From assembly GCF_016906535.1 (NCBI RefSeq), contig NC_057372.1, positions 167,501 to 231,500 on the forward strand: a DNA stretch of 64,000 bases. The letters run 5' to 3'. A model generated the notes under the pieces. The model searched no databases. It was not told the origin of the DNA and was given only the letters and a program-made list of their open reading frames with translations. Made by a program: the position numbers and the translations under genes. The stretch is from Rhizoctonia solani. Its lineage: Eukaryota > Basidiomycota > Agaricomycetes > Cantharellales > Ceratobasidiaceae. Positions 12,041 through 23,513 of this stretch are shown piece by piece (within the stretch, counting starts at the first letter, position 1; every line of letters starts with the position of its first letter).

Positions 12041-15000
12041 ATGAAATCTAATTACCAAATAAACAAAGCAATAAGGATTGCAACTCTAAATACAAGAAGA
12101 AATAGACAAGAAACAAGAATTCCAAAATGGAAGTACCTAACCCAAGTAATGAGGGAAAACAAAATTGGAGTAATGGCTTTACAAGAATCAAGATTCACAA
12201 CAGAGGATAAAGAAGAACTTGAAAAACAATACCCTAGATTAGAATTTATACTGAGTGGAAAAGACAACAATAAAGACAGAGTAGGATTTGCAATTTTAAA
12301 AGAAAGGATCCCAAAGAAAAAGATTAAGGAAATCACAGAAATAGTAATAGGAAGAGCAATGGCAATGAAAATTGAATGGAAAGAAGGGAAGATAATAACA
12401 CTAATAAACATACACATTCCAAATGAGGGAACAAATAGAAGAGAAACTCAAATTGAATTTAAAAAAGATTAAGCACAAAATAGATAAAACAGAACTAATA
12501 AACCTGTACCTAATGGGGGATGTTGTACGCCAACTGTAAGGTTGGGTACACGCTGGTGGGCAGGCACTTATGGCTGTACTAAACACTGCAGTCTCCCAAC
12601 TAAGGCTATACTACGTCTATCTACTAGCACTTATGGCGCTCTACTGGTAACTACTGGGGGCAAAGGGGGCTGAGCCCTGGAGGTGTGATGAGTGCAATAA
12701 GGGGTCAACTGCTGAACTATTTAGGGGGGCCAGCTACTTAGCTGGCTGAACTATCCTCCTCAATGAATATGAGACAAGGTAAAATCAACTTGGGGTCTCC
12801 AAGCAATTTTCCTCTTGTATTTATACACAAGAGAACTATGTACAGGTGGTCAAAGCTTGTGAGAAAAGAAGTAAGGATATGAAAAAGGAAGCGTGCTGCG
12901 GGCTGCGCAGAAGCGTGGATTTCCCCTAAGCGCCCTTGGCACAGCATCTTGGCGCAGCATCTTGGCACAATAAGCGCCAAGATCACGTGATTGAAAAACA
13001 TAAGATAAATGGTTTGGGAAAAATACTAAAAATAAGAGAAAAATTGTGCGAGTCCAGTGGTATATGTTAGGGGGTTATAACAGGGGATTTCAATCTAGTA
13101 ACAAACAATATAGATAGATACCCAATGCACAATGATGATGAAAAAACAGTGGATGAATGGGAAAGCATGCTCCTAAAAATGAATCTAATAGATGGATGGA
13201 GAATACAAAACCCAAACAGATTGGAATGGACATATACACAAAAAAGGGAGGAAAAAGTTTCCAAATCAAGAATTGACAGAATCTATTGTACTACAAAGAA
13301 CTTCAAAAAGACAGATAACTGGAAAATTCTAAACATTGAAGAAACTATAAGTGATCACTCAATTGCATATGTAGACATCACAGCAATGGATGAACCAGAA
13401 TTAGAAAAACCAGACTGGAGACTAAGAAACACTTTACTAGAAGATGAACAGTTCCTAATGAGTATTGAGGAAATATTGAAAAAGGTAGAAGTAGAGATGA
13501 AGGAGTATGAGAAAAATATTGAAAGACTGAAGAAAAAAGAGAGAGTAGCTAATCTAAGGAAAGAATAACAAAAAATATGGATTAAAGCAAAAATAGAGAT
13601 ACAAAAAGAAGCAAAAGAAAGACAGAAACAAATAAATCAGGAAAAAAGACAAACAAAGAAAAATCTACTAAAAGAATTAGGAGGATTACAACACAAATTA
13701 AACAAGAAAGGAAAGAACAAAGAGAATACAACATTAGAGGAGACAATTAAGAAGATGGATAACATAAGAGCCCAGATAAACAGAATAGAAGTGACAAATG
13801 CATATAAAGCAATGAACACAGCAGCAGCAATAAATGTAATAGAAGGAGAGACTATGAGTAAATACTACTTTGGCTTAATGAAAGAACAACATGGGCCAAA
13901 CATCATCCAAGCATTAGAGTTTACAGAAGGAGGCAAGACTGGAAACACAAGTAAAATGGAACAAATAGCAAAGGAACATCATGAAGAACTACAAAGAAAA
14001 CCAGAAATGAATGAAGAGAGGAAAAAACATATAAGAGAAATGGTAGAATCAATCAACACAAATATTGGAAAAAAGAATAGAACAAAATTTAGACAAAAAA
14101 CTGGGAAATCAGAAGTAGAAAACATTATAAAAATGACAAACAATAATTCAGCACCAGGAGATGATGGATTAACATATGAATTTTACAAAACATGGCTACA
14201 AATCAAAGAATATAAAAACAAGGAAGATATTGATGATAAAACACCAGATATAGCAGATATACTGACAAAAGTATTCAATGATATAGAAAGTCATGGTGAA
14301 GCAGAAGAGAATTTCACAATGGGAAGAATGTATCTGTTATACAAAAAAGGATCAAAAACAAAAGTAGAAAACTACCAACCATTGACATTATTGAACACAG
14401 ACTACAAAATCCTAACAAAAGTGATAGCAGTCAAATTAGGAGAAGTAGCAGGAAAACTACTACATGAAAACCAAGCTGGGTTTGTACCAAAAAGATCAAT
14501 ATATGATCAAGTTAGACTGAATCAAATGGTAATGAATTATGTGGAAATAAAAGAAGAGAATGGAATCATGGTATCACTAGATCAAGAAAAGGCATATGAC
14601 AAGATAGACCATGATTACCTATGGGAAGTACTTAAAGGTTTTGGATTCCCAATCAAATTCATTAAAACAGTAAAAGCACTATACAACAAAGCAGAAACAA
14701 AAGTGATAGTAAATAACACTTACACAACATCAATTCAAGTCAATAGAGGAGTAAGACAAGGAGATCCAATGTTGTGTCTTATATGATCTAGGGATTGAAC
14801 CATTAGCAGATTCAATAAGAAAAAGCAATAAAATAACTGGTTACAAAGTAAAAGGAATGAAGGAACCACTCAAAGTATCACTGTTTGCAGATGATACAGT
14901 AGTGTATATGAAAGAAGAGAATAAGCTAATAGATTTAGAGGATATTATAGAAAGATTCTGTAAAGCTTCAACAGCCAAGTTTAACTTGAGTAAAACAAAC

Positions 15001-17231
15001 TACTTGCCAATAGGAACAAGAGAATTTAGAAATAAATTTGAAGAAGAAAGGAAACTGAACAGCCAAGAGAAGGAAGTTCCAGAAGAACTGATAGTAAAAG
15101 AAGGCACAGTAATGAGGCTACTAGGGGCATGGATAGGGAATGGAGGCAATACAGAAGGCCAATGGAGCACAATAATTGAAAAAAGCAAAAGTATAATGAA
15201 TAAATGGAAAGCAACATGCCTGTTGCTAAAAGGGAAGGCTATGATATTAAACACCCTGATAGCTTCAAGAGCATGGTACTTAGCAATGGTGAATGGTATG
15301 CCAAATGAAAAGATAAAAGTAATCAAGAAACTGTTCCATGAATTCATATGGAATGGAAAAAAGAAAGGTATAATAACATGGGAAACACTGCATAACCCAA
15401 TAGAAAAAGGTGGATTAAACCTAATAGATATAGAAAGTAAAATAGAGGCTATGCAAGTAATGTGGATTGAAGCATGGCTTAAACCAAATAATGAAGAGCA
15501 ACATGGGCCCTCTTTGCAGATGAAATCATTGCGTCAAACATAGCAGAAACCTATAAGGTTAAGGATAAAGCCAGAAGACAATGGGTTCTACAAAACTGGG
15601 ACACATATAAAATAGGAGACAAAATAACAATGAACAAAGAGATCAAAGAAATGCTGAAAGCAGCAAGAAAATACAATGTCATCCCAGAGGGTAAGCTAAT
15701 TAGCAAAGCAGTAAAAGAACAGATGCCAGCAACACATCATAAGTTTGAATTAAGTAGAATGTTAAATAATGAACCAAAAGCAAAGTGCTTGATTGATAAT
15801 CATGAAGTTAAAACAATGGGAGACCTAGAAATAATAAAGGCAAAACAAAAAGAAAATAACAAAGGAGTCATCACAGTACCAACAGAATGCAGTAGCACAT
15901 TCAGACAATGCAGAATGATTGCAGAAAAATTCTCAAATAACATAGAACCTAAATGGAATATGAATAATGACAACACCAACAAGGACAATTTGAGTCACTT
16001 GCCAAAAAGAATAAAAAAGAATAAGGAAACAAAATGGGATGAAGGAATATGCTTCAACCCAGATATAAGTGAGAAAGATGACATTTTCAACACAATAAGA
16101 ATATTCACAAAAGAAGACCAAAGAAGTAAAGTTCTGGCTCTGAGAAAGACAGGTAAATAAAGTAAGCTACCTGAAATAGAAGTATTCATAGTAACAAAAA
16201 GAGAAAATAACAAGTACAGATGGGGGACTTATGCAAATGAAAGACACCAAGAATTGAACTTAGGTGGAATAATAGAAGATGAAGAAAAAGAAAAAGCTGA
16301 ACTAACAGCAACAAATGAAATATTAAGCAGAATAGAAAGCAACAGAAAACTGAGAATAAGAATTGACAATGAGTCATTGAGCAATAAAATAGTAAACAAA
16401 ATCAAAGAATTTGAAGATCTAGGATGGCTGAACATACAAAACAAAGAATTAATGAGAATGGTAAATGCAAGATTATGTGAAAGGAACTCAAAAACAATCT
16501 TCCAAACAATAAAAAAGAAAGATGCACCCATAACAATGATGAAAGCAAAAAACTTAGCAGAAAAAGCAAAGGATCTGACAAGACCAAACACAGATATAAA
16601 CAAAAGCTTTGTAAGTAATGGAAGTAGGTTATCACAAAAGAGAATGAGAACAGCATATAGAACAATAAGGAACAAAAAAGAAAAAGAAAAAGAGAATTAT
16701 AAGAAGATAAGTGAAGTAATAAAGGAGGTAAAAGAACTAACAGGACAGCAACTAGAAGAAGCTCAAATATGGAAGGACATGAGAAAGTTCCCTATACCAA
16801 GAAATGTAGCTGATCTGATATGGAAAATGGCACATGACAAACTACCAACAGGAAGGAATGTAATGCATTACCAGGAAGGCAAATCTTGGAAATTGTGCAA
16901 ATTCTGTAAAAAGTTTGAATCACCAGAGCATATATTCAAAGGATTTAGAAAAAATAGAAACCATTACCTATGGAAAAAAGCAAAGAAACTAATGAATAAG
17001 ATGCACAAAAACATACAATGGGTAAGACCCTCAGAAAAAGTAATAATAGGACTTGGATCCATAATAATAAAAGACACAAAAGGAGAGATAAATGTAGAAG
17101 CAACACAACTGTACAAAGCTGTAGTAGCAACTACAGTATGGACAATATGGAAACTAAGATGTCAGTACACAATGACAGGTAAAAAGAAAAAGAAGGAAAC
17201 TTACAAGAGTGAATGGAAAAGAACCTTGTAA
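12041..17231 (+). pseudogene. LINE-1 ORF2: endonuclease, reverse transcriptase, RNase H-like, zinc motif
   Basis: Copies element RNA into DNA at a nicked target. From ATG 12041: endonuclease motifs TLN and LQES (12041-12472), GDFN (split by LTR-A 12521-13082 between G-D and F-N), SDHS (about 13350). Reverse transcriptase follows from 13755: SAPGDDGL, QEKAYDKIDHDYL, GVRQGDPM, and the catalytic FADD (14884-14895). After 16161 comes an RNase H-like stretch (KAELTATNEIL...IRIDNESL) and a C-terminal CKFC...EH zinc motif (about 16899-16935) whose last Cys is missing. Lesions: TAA at 13566, a 1-bp shift near 14775, another near 15510, and TAA at 16158. Not functional. Confidence 0.88.
12521..13082 (-). 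mobile_element. Solo LTR-A, reverse, inside LINE-1 endonuclease
   Basis: A 562-bp LTR on the minus strand (reads TGTTGTACGCC...GTTATAACA on +). A perfect 5-bp target duplication GGGGA flanks it (12516-12520 and 13083-13087). Removing it with one duplicate restores the endonuclease GDFN codons in frame. Confidence 0.95.
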
Positions 17232-17258
17232 AAGACTTTGAAATTGATGAATCTATTG

Positions 17259-17431
17259 TGTCATAAACAGAGGAAAATAGAACTAGCTGGAATTGAACCA
17301 GCTTGACCACTAAGCCATAGAGCCCTATTATTCCTCTGCTGACAACCCATGATTACACCTGCTACCCCCCAAATTTGGGCTTGGGCCAGCATGCAACCAC
17401 TTGTACTGGTCATGTGACCATGTCTGGGACA
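17259..17431 (-). repeat. Mini-element M (LTR-like, tRNA-like Pol III boxes), copy 1
   Basis: A 173-bp element. On the minus strand it starts TGTC(C/T)(T/A)GGAC and ends TTTATGACA. It carries a tRNA-like A box and B box near its 3' end. It directly follows the LINE-1 C-terminus. The flanks TATTG and CTTTC do not match, so this copy lies at a rearranged junction. Confidence 0.75.
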
Positions 17432-18212
17432 CTTTCTAATCAGCTAGTTCTGCCCCTATATATACCTGGGCATCACTTGGGTCTATATACATATTTCAAA
17501 TAGTAGCACAGCCTCAAGAAGCAGTGTGAGTCAAAGAACCATGTGGCAGTGCTTGGGTAGCTAATCAGATGCCAAGAAATGCACCAGTGATGTGAGATCT
17601 TGGCAGAGTTGGTTCTAATTTTAGCACATGCTCACATGGAACACCACTTAAATATGACTCATCCAATTTCCTTATATGGTAATCCTATTCCCCAATCCAG
17701 CCCCCATTTACCTGGAGATTGAGCACAGCCATCATCATGTGATTGTGGCAGTGCAGGTAGTACTTGGTGACTAATCATCCATAACCACAGTCATGTGACT
17801 TGTGGCTGAGTTGAATACTTGCTGACTAAGCATTTGTCATCATGCTTTGTCATACTTGATTTGTCATACATGAGTCAATCATGTGACTTGATTGCTGACT
17901 CATCAGAGTTCAGCTGACTAAGCTTAGTCATCCATCCATTTTATCTTCTTTCCTAATTTGGAAAGGGGATTGCCATTTTTGGTAAGTCTAGGTTGCTTAG
18001 TCTCTATTTGTCTTGAAAGTCTTCTTCAAGTCATGTCTCTTTCCTAATTAGGAAGGTGAGTTACCATAAATGGTAATCTGAAGTTGTGTTGTTGGGACAA
18101 TATGTTGTGCATCATTGATGTAGGGGCATTAGTCATCCCTACATCCCCTATAGGCAATACATATACACATATATATATATAAATTGGGTATAGGTAAGCA
18201 GCTTGTTTTCAA
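17432..18212. other. No gene seen; AT-rich intergenic DNA with a hairpin and TA repeat
   Basis: No coding signal recognised. It contains several CATGTGAC/GTCATGTG motifs, a stem-loop GATGTAGGG/CCCTACATC (18117-18145), and a TA microsatellite near 18166-18181. It may be an unnamed degraded repeat. Confidence 0.5.
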
Positions 18213-18671
18213 TGTCATAACCCATATCTAGAGGGGTTATTACCATATATATCCACTGTCAAAGATATATATAGTATATATGATGCACAGTGATATATTA
18301 ATAATATCAGTTGCTGGGGGATGTTGCACTCCCCCTGCCCCCCTAGCTGCAGGCCAATGTTAATGCCCACAGGCAAGGTCTGAATAATATATTATTATAG
18401 AAGAGATTATGTCCCCCCCCACCTCAAATCCATAGTAGTTTAGTATAGTATTCAATAAAGGACTGGAGGGGGGGAGGTCATGTGACCCAGACTTGGGGAA
18501 TATCACAAAGTCCAGCCATGTTGACCATCAGTCTTATATGTGAGAACTTGGAGGTTCTGAGTGCATATGTGCGAGTATATGCGTGCCTGCGGTCATGCTG
18601 GTGTGCAGCATGAGTGTGTTGGAGGCTTGACAAGGTCCGGACTCATGGAAAGAATGGAGTGGGTTGTGACA
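18213..18671 (-). repeat. LTR-D-like repeat, reverse
   Basis: Begins TGTCATAACCC and ends GGGTTGTGACA on +. Its first ~270 bp match the reverse of 52300-52570, including the CCCCCC/GGGGGG tracts and a TA-rich palindromic patch. No matching target duplication was found (TTCAA against AATGT). Confidence 0.6.
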
Positions 18672-19211
18672 AATGTGGCACCTCTGGGTGTGTTATAGCC
18701 CTTTGTTGCATATGCCAGTTGGGATTGAGGTTTTAGTGCACACTTTGGTTGTGCTTTGATGCTGGCATAATGGCTTTAAATAACCTGTCTTGAAACATGG
18801 ACCAAGGAGTCTAACATGTCTGTAAGTGTTTGGGTGCAAAACCCAAGTGCAAAATGGAAGTGATAGTTGGGAACCTCTTCAGAGGGGCACCTGCCCTTCT
18901 TGTTTGGGGGCAATCCTTGATCCATAACATCAGCAAAAACCCCGTAAGGATGCTGGCTAATTTAGCTCAAACATGTCAGGGACTTTTGTTATTTGAGCTA
19001 AACAAAGGTAATTTAGGGACCATGGCTCTAGACCACACAAATTTAGTCAGATCCTGTCTAAGCTGACAAGGTTCAGTACAAGGCTAAAGGTTTAGCTGAT
19101 TTAGTGGATTTAGTGAATTACAGCTCAAGATCAAGGCATCAGCATTCAATCAATAAAACTATGTCAGTTATAGATTGTAATTACATAGTATTTTTGAGTG
19201 CATACATGAAT
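18672..19211. repeat. Unidentified dispersed repeat U, left part
   Basis: From about 18925 the DNA is related to 50490-50760 (shared GGCTAATTTAGCTCA-type blocks). Interrupted by LTR-G at 19212 and resumes at 19744. No protein recognised. Confidence 0.5.
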
Positions 19212-19738
19212 TGTCAGAGCCAACAACTACCAAGAGGTAAAACCTAACTAGTTATTGCCTAATATAGGACTTATCAACTAGTAGGACCTAACAAAGCTCA
19301 AGGCAATGCCAGGGAAGGGTAGGACAAGACCTATTTAAGTAAAGTGCACTATGCTATTAAGATAGCAGGGCTAAAACCAAGGCAGGGACTATTACACTCA
19401 AGGTGCACCTGATTGTATGCCAAGGGTAGGTAGTGTTGGAGGGATAAGAGGTCAAGTTCTGAGGCTTAAGGCTCTCAGAACCCTCCTTATATATTCAACA
19501 GAGAAGGGGAAGAGTAGTTACATGTACAAACATCAAAACAAAGATAAGGTCACATGACCAGAGATAAGAAAACAAGATCACATGACTACAGGTCATGTGA
19601 TGAGATTACATAATAAGCGCTCAGCGCCTAAATAACATAAGATGCATATATCCATAAATCTTCATGAAAATAGCGCATATATTCACTATTTCTTTGACTT
19701 AGTGGATTCTAAGGTGGTCACGCCTCTAGGGCATGACA
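19212..19738 (+). mobile_element. Solo LTR-G with TGAAT target duplication
   Basis: A 527-bp LTR-like element, TGTCAGAGCC...GGGCATGACA, flanked by a perfect TGAAT (19207-19211 and 19739-19743). A TATATA box lies near 19489. A second copy at 51832-52795 carries another LTR within it. The related locus at ~50760 lacks this element, which supports the insertion. Orientation is arbitrary. Confidence 0.9.
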
Positions 19739-19743
19739 TGAAT

Positions 19744-20110
19744 GACAGGTTGGGGCAACAATCCAGGCTCTCACCAATACATATTACCATTTTGGTGATG
19801 AAGGTAACACCCAAAGAAATGCAGGATGGTAACAATTGGAGGCATTGGCTGTGACCTCCACCTCCCATGACTGCACTTGCCTGTTAGTACTTGAATACCA
19901 CCTATAATGGCCTGTGTAAGCCACTCTGTTGCACAAGGACTTGTGCAAGAGCAAGGTGGCCCTCTGTATGTTTGGTTTTTGTCTTGCATCTTACCCCAGC
20001 TTATATTGTGATTCCTGCATACCAATCCACCCTCTAACATTGACCTTGTGCAATAAAACAACTCACTCCATCCCTGCACCTACATCCAGACAATCTTCAT
20101 ATTCTCATCC
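19744..20110 (-). repeat. Repeat U, right part, with possible minus-strand exon
   Basis: Similar to 50790-51120. On the minus strand an open segment of about 100 codons ends at a possible donor site (GTGAG at about 19770 in this copy, GTAAGTG in the other), as if both derive from an intron-bearing gene. I do not recognise the product. It could be part of a DNA transposon or a duplicated host gene fragment. Confidence 0.4.
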
Positions 20111-21237
20111 CACCACAGCCACACTCAACCCTTTGGCGCACTTGGCTGACTTGACCCCAGTCCCAATCTGCCTGTGCCTCCAGAACACACCCCACCCAAA
20201 GCTGCCAAAGCTATTCAGATGTCCCCCCTCCTCCTTTCACTGTTTGGCCTCCCACTTGAGGGCTGAATACCAATGATAATTGGTGAGAGGTTGGTGCCCC
20301 CACCTGTTTATTGATTGTGCCTAACCTGCTATGCCCAGGCGCTGTCCAGGATTGACAGGATGGTGTGCTTAATCCCACTTAAACTTTCTCTTCTGTATAA
20401 AATGTGTGTTTTGCTAGTGTATTGTGATTTAAATGTGAATCAAACATACAGGGAATAATTGTGTACCAGGTCTGGACAGAGTTATTGGGCAGTCCTCTTG
20501 CCAATTGTGCATGTTGTATCTTGCTCCCTGGCTTCAAACTAATCAAGGATCCCAGATAAGTGGGTCCAATTGCTATAACTGCCTAGGGTCAATGCAGGCA
20601 TTTGTTCCACACAATGCAGCAGTGAATCCAGAAGCCTGACAAAAGTAACTGAAGGTAACATGTGAGCTTCAAGATGGTGAGAAAGGATAAACCAGATATA
20701 GGGAAGTAAATTGAAAGAAGGACCAATTGGCCAAGGTGCAGCAGCCCATAAATTGTCCCCAAATGTTGCTTGGGATAGTGGTCCAAGAAAGTATCAAGGG
20801 GTTGCTATTGCAGTAAATCAGTTCCTATAATAGGAAATCAGAGGATAAAGATAAATTGCAAGGGGAAATTGTGGGACATGTGGCAGGACAAGTGCAAGTA
20901 AAAGTGCCCATTGAGGTGTATAGTGGGAAGGCAAGAGGTGAGGACAAGCATTGATAGCTCATGTTGTGTTGTAATCAACACTGTCAGGATTGGATCTATT
21001 TGGTTGCTAGTAGAGGCATGATCAATTGAGTCTGTGCACCCTGGAAAGGGGCAGGTAAGAATGGGTGTGAATGAGTATTGCATTGGCATGCCCACCCACT
21101 TCAAGTTGACCTGCAGTACTCTAAAGCCTACACAGATGTTGATAGGAGAGATATGGGCCAATACATCCAAGCCCTCTGATACCTATGGTTGCGCATTTTC
21201 CCATTTTCATACCCAGCAAAAAGCTGTGAATTAATTA
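20111..21237. other. No gene recognised
   Basis: About 1.1 kb of TG/CA-rich, CpG-poor DNA between repeat U and the Helitron fragment. Short open frames on both strands carry no recognisable motif. Possibly further decayed repeat U. Confidence 0.4.
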
Positions 21238-21825
21238 TCTATTAAAGCAAGGGAAGCTGTGGGAAAGCTGACTAACCTCAGTGACATTTTTGACAACAAA
21301 TAAGGGTCCAGCACAGCTTAAGCACCAAGCCAGCCTGGCAGCTGGGGGGGATCCAACATGGACACAAAGCATTGTATTAGTGTATACATAATGTACACAG
21401 AGGTCAAAGAAAGAGAAAAGGTGAATAAGGAAGCCTATAAGTTAGTATAAATATACATTACTCAGTAAATAATAGTGTTAAGCACAGTGCAAGACAAAAG
21501 AGAGGAAAACAAAATGAAGTAGCTCTATCTCAGCCAATACCTTGCCAATTTGAACGCTCTTACGCTCATCTGGATGCAGGAGACAATGCAAAAAACATTT
21601 ATTAAGACCCCTAAGCATAACAACTGCAGGAGAAAGCTGCTACATGTTGGTTGCAAATTTGGGTACACTTGATTAGTCATTGCATTACTGTGTTGTAATC
21701 AAACAGTTCTTGGGTCTTTTGCACCCAGGGGCATGGTCCATAAAATAGTCAGGTATACTGTTGTGGAGAGAAAGAACAAAGCCAATTACAGCAGAAGCTG
21801 ATCAAAATTGCAACTATTTTAAAAC
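21238..21825 (+). mobile_element. Helitron 5' fragment
   Basis: Starts ATTA|TCTATTAAAG exactly like the Helitron at 5019. It stays alignable for about 590 bp through the CTCTATCTCAGCCAA and CAGGAGAAAGCT blocks and a decayed form of the spacer-like block (about 21705-21745). No coding region follows: a truncated or non-autonomous copy. Confidence 0.8.
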
Positions 21826-22108
21826 CCCCAAATAAGATCAAGAAGGACAGTGGGTGACCACATCAGTGGGAAGGGTTTCCCCATGTAGAAAGGCGCCTCC
21901 ACATAGAGCCATCTAGAACTAGGTAGAACTAGGTATATGCAGGATCTCCCTATGTGAGCAAGATGATTTTTGAGTAAGGTTTTGTTTATTGAACTTTTTT
22001 ATCCACCATATACAGAAAGCACCCAATTTCCAATTTGACCTACTTCCTAATCTTGCCAGCCAAATGTAATCCCTTGCTCACTCAGCAGACTAAATAATAT
22101 AAAATACC
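21826..22108. other. No gene seen
   Basis: Short AT-rich stretch between the Helitron fragment and LTR-B. Nothing recognised. Confidence 0.4.
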
Positions 22109-22871
22109 TGTTGTAGACACAATCAATACCAGGAAATTTATTCCCATTTTCTTGAATTTAAATAAAAGCAATTGGACAACCTTTTTGATCACGTGATCTT
22201 GGCGCTTATATCACACAATAAGTGCCAAGCCACATCCCCATCTGCACTTAAATCAGCATATGTAGCTGTCCTGGACACGGGGTCACATGACCAGTACAAG
22301 TGGTTGCATGCTGGCCCAAGCCCAAATTTGGGGGGTAGCAGGTGTAATCATGGGTTGTCAGCAGAGGAATAATAGGGCTCTATGGCTTAGTGGTCAAGCT
22401 GGTTCAATTCCGGCTAGTTCTATTTTCCTCTGTTTATGACAGTAGCCACCTCCACATCTGACGTCATCATGACACGTCAGTGACACGTATGCATGAGTAA
22501 GGCCTACTGCGGATCAAGGTTCTTATTGGATTACATATTTGATATACTGTACTTGTAATTAGTTGATACCTAGAATATATAAGGAGGCACACCAACCATG
22601 GTAACACCCAGGTCAATTACCTCTTGTTGCACTCCTACACTGTACAAGGCCTAGGGCCAGTAACTACTTAGCAACCCACACCTGTACTTGTTGCCCTAAG
22701 CAACTTTCTTGTCAAGGATATGTAGTTTGCCATTGCCCTTAAGGCCTTGGTTGCTGTACTTAGATAGTTAGTTGTTGTAGGTAGCACCCCCACCGCCCTA
22801 CACAGCTATACTTAGTTACATATGGCCACAAGCGCCCGCTGCCTTGACACCCCTTACAGACATCTAGGACA
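22109..22871 (+). mobile_element. Solo LTR-B holding a mini-element M
   Basis: TGTTGTAGACAC...ACATCTAGGACA, flanked by the 5-bp duplication ATACC (22104-22108 and 22872-22876). It is interrupted by element M at 22267-22441. LTR-B has a GGCGCTTA/TAAGCGCC-type hairpin and a CACGTG site near its 5' end. Confidence 0.92.
22267..22441 (+). repeat. Mini-element M, copy 2, with GTAGC target duplication
   Basis: A 175-bp element TGTCCTGGAC...TTTATGACA inside LTR-B, flanked by GTAGC (22262-22266 and 22442-22446). TG/CA ends and a 5-bp duplication point to integrase-type insertion. Near its 3' end, TGGCTTAGTGG (A box) and GGTTCAATTCC (B box with the CpG lost) are only 7 nt apart (about 22383-22411), so it looks like a tRNA without its anticodon arm. 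Confidence 0.88.
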
Positions 22872-23513
22872 ATACCCTTAAGTGGGATGTGACCATGATT
22901 CAGGGGGGGGAAGGCACCTAAACAGGGAATTAGGGGGACTTAGAGATTGCAGGAGTGACAAAGTCATGTGACCTACCATATGACCCCTTCCACATAGCTC
23001 TACATAGAGTCTACATGAAATGCTTATATGCTCTAAATAAGAGGGGTGTCTACAAGTGTTCCAGTACTACATAGCTGATATGTAATACCATGTGGGAAGT
23101 AATTTTTGCTGATGTACATGTGGGGTCAAATCCATGATATAGAATGTTGTAGACATGGTCTGGGACAGTATGGGTGCTGGCACTTGCAGCTGCACAAGTA
23201 CAGGAGTGAGGTTAAACTGCTTAAGGCAGTAAGGGGCAACTATACAACAATGACCATATTGTCCTAAATGTCCTTAGGGGACATCAAGGTAACAAGCACT
23301 TACAGCTGGTGGAGGTACAAGTAAAACTGCTTAAGGCAGTGACAGCTCTACCTACAACAACAAGACTGCTAACTACAATGACCAAGCACTGTAAGGCATT
23401 GGCAAACTATGTAAGTACAGCAGAGACAATGCTTAAGGTGTGTATGGATGTAGCTACTTAGTGAACCCAGGCAGTAAGGCCCTGTGTACAATGGGAGTGC
23501 AACAAGAGGTAAT
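22872..23513 (-). repeat. Degraded LTR-B fragments, reverse
   Basis: 23260-23513 matches the 3' half of LTR-B in reverse (GTCCTAAATGTCC...GCAACAAGAGGTAAT) and is cut by LTR-E at 23514. A weaker similar patch lies at about 23160-23258. 22872-23159 shows nothing recognisable. Confidence 0.6.

Larger units (their letters stand above)
1982..17258 (+). mobile_element. LINE-1: A-rich non-LTR retrotransposon inserted in 18S, interrupted by three later elements
   Basis: A non-LTR retrotransposon with a long 5' untranslated region (1982 to ~3430), ORF1 (gag-like, CCHC knuckle) and ORF2 (apurinic-type endonuclease, reverse transcriptase, RNase H-like segment, C-terminal zinc motif). Domain order resembles the fungal Tad group. 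The sense strand is strikingly rich in A throughout. The 5' end abuts 18S at position ~1010 of the gene. No poly(A) tail or 18S sequence follows the last frame; a mini-element M begins at 17259, so the 3' junction is lost. Later insertions are LTR-A (3784-4343), a Helitron (5019 to ~11330) and reverse LTR-A (12521-13082). Several frameshifts and stops make it inactive. Confidence 0.85.

Noticed and set aside
17117..17258. LINE-1 poly(A) tail and target duplication
   Set aside because: No A run or 18S sequence is seen between the last codon and the M element, so the 3' end cannot be called.
22374..22425. Functional tRNA gene inside the M elements
   Set aside because: A and B boxes are only 7 nt apart, the anticodon arm is missing and the acceptor stem pairs poorly. 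Kept as a tRNA-like promoter only.
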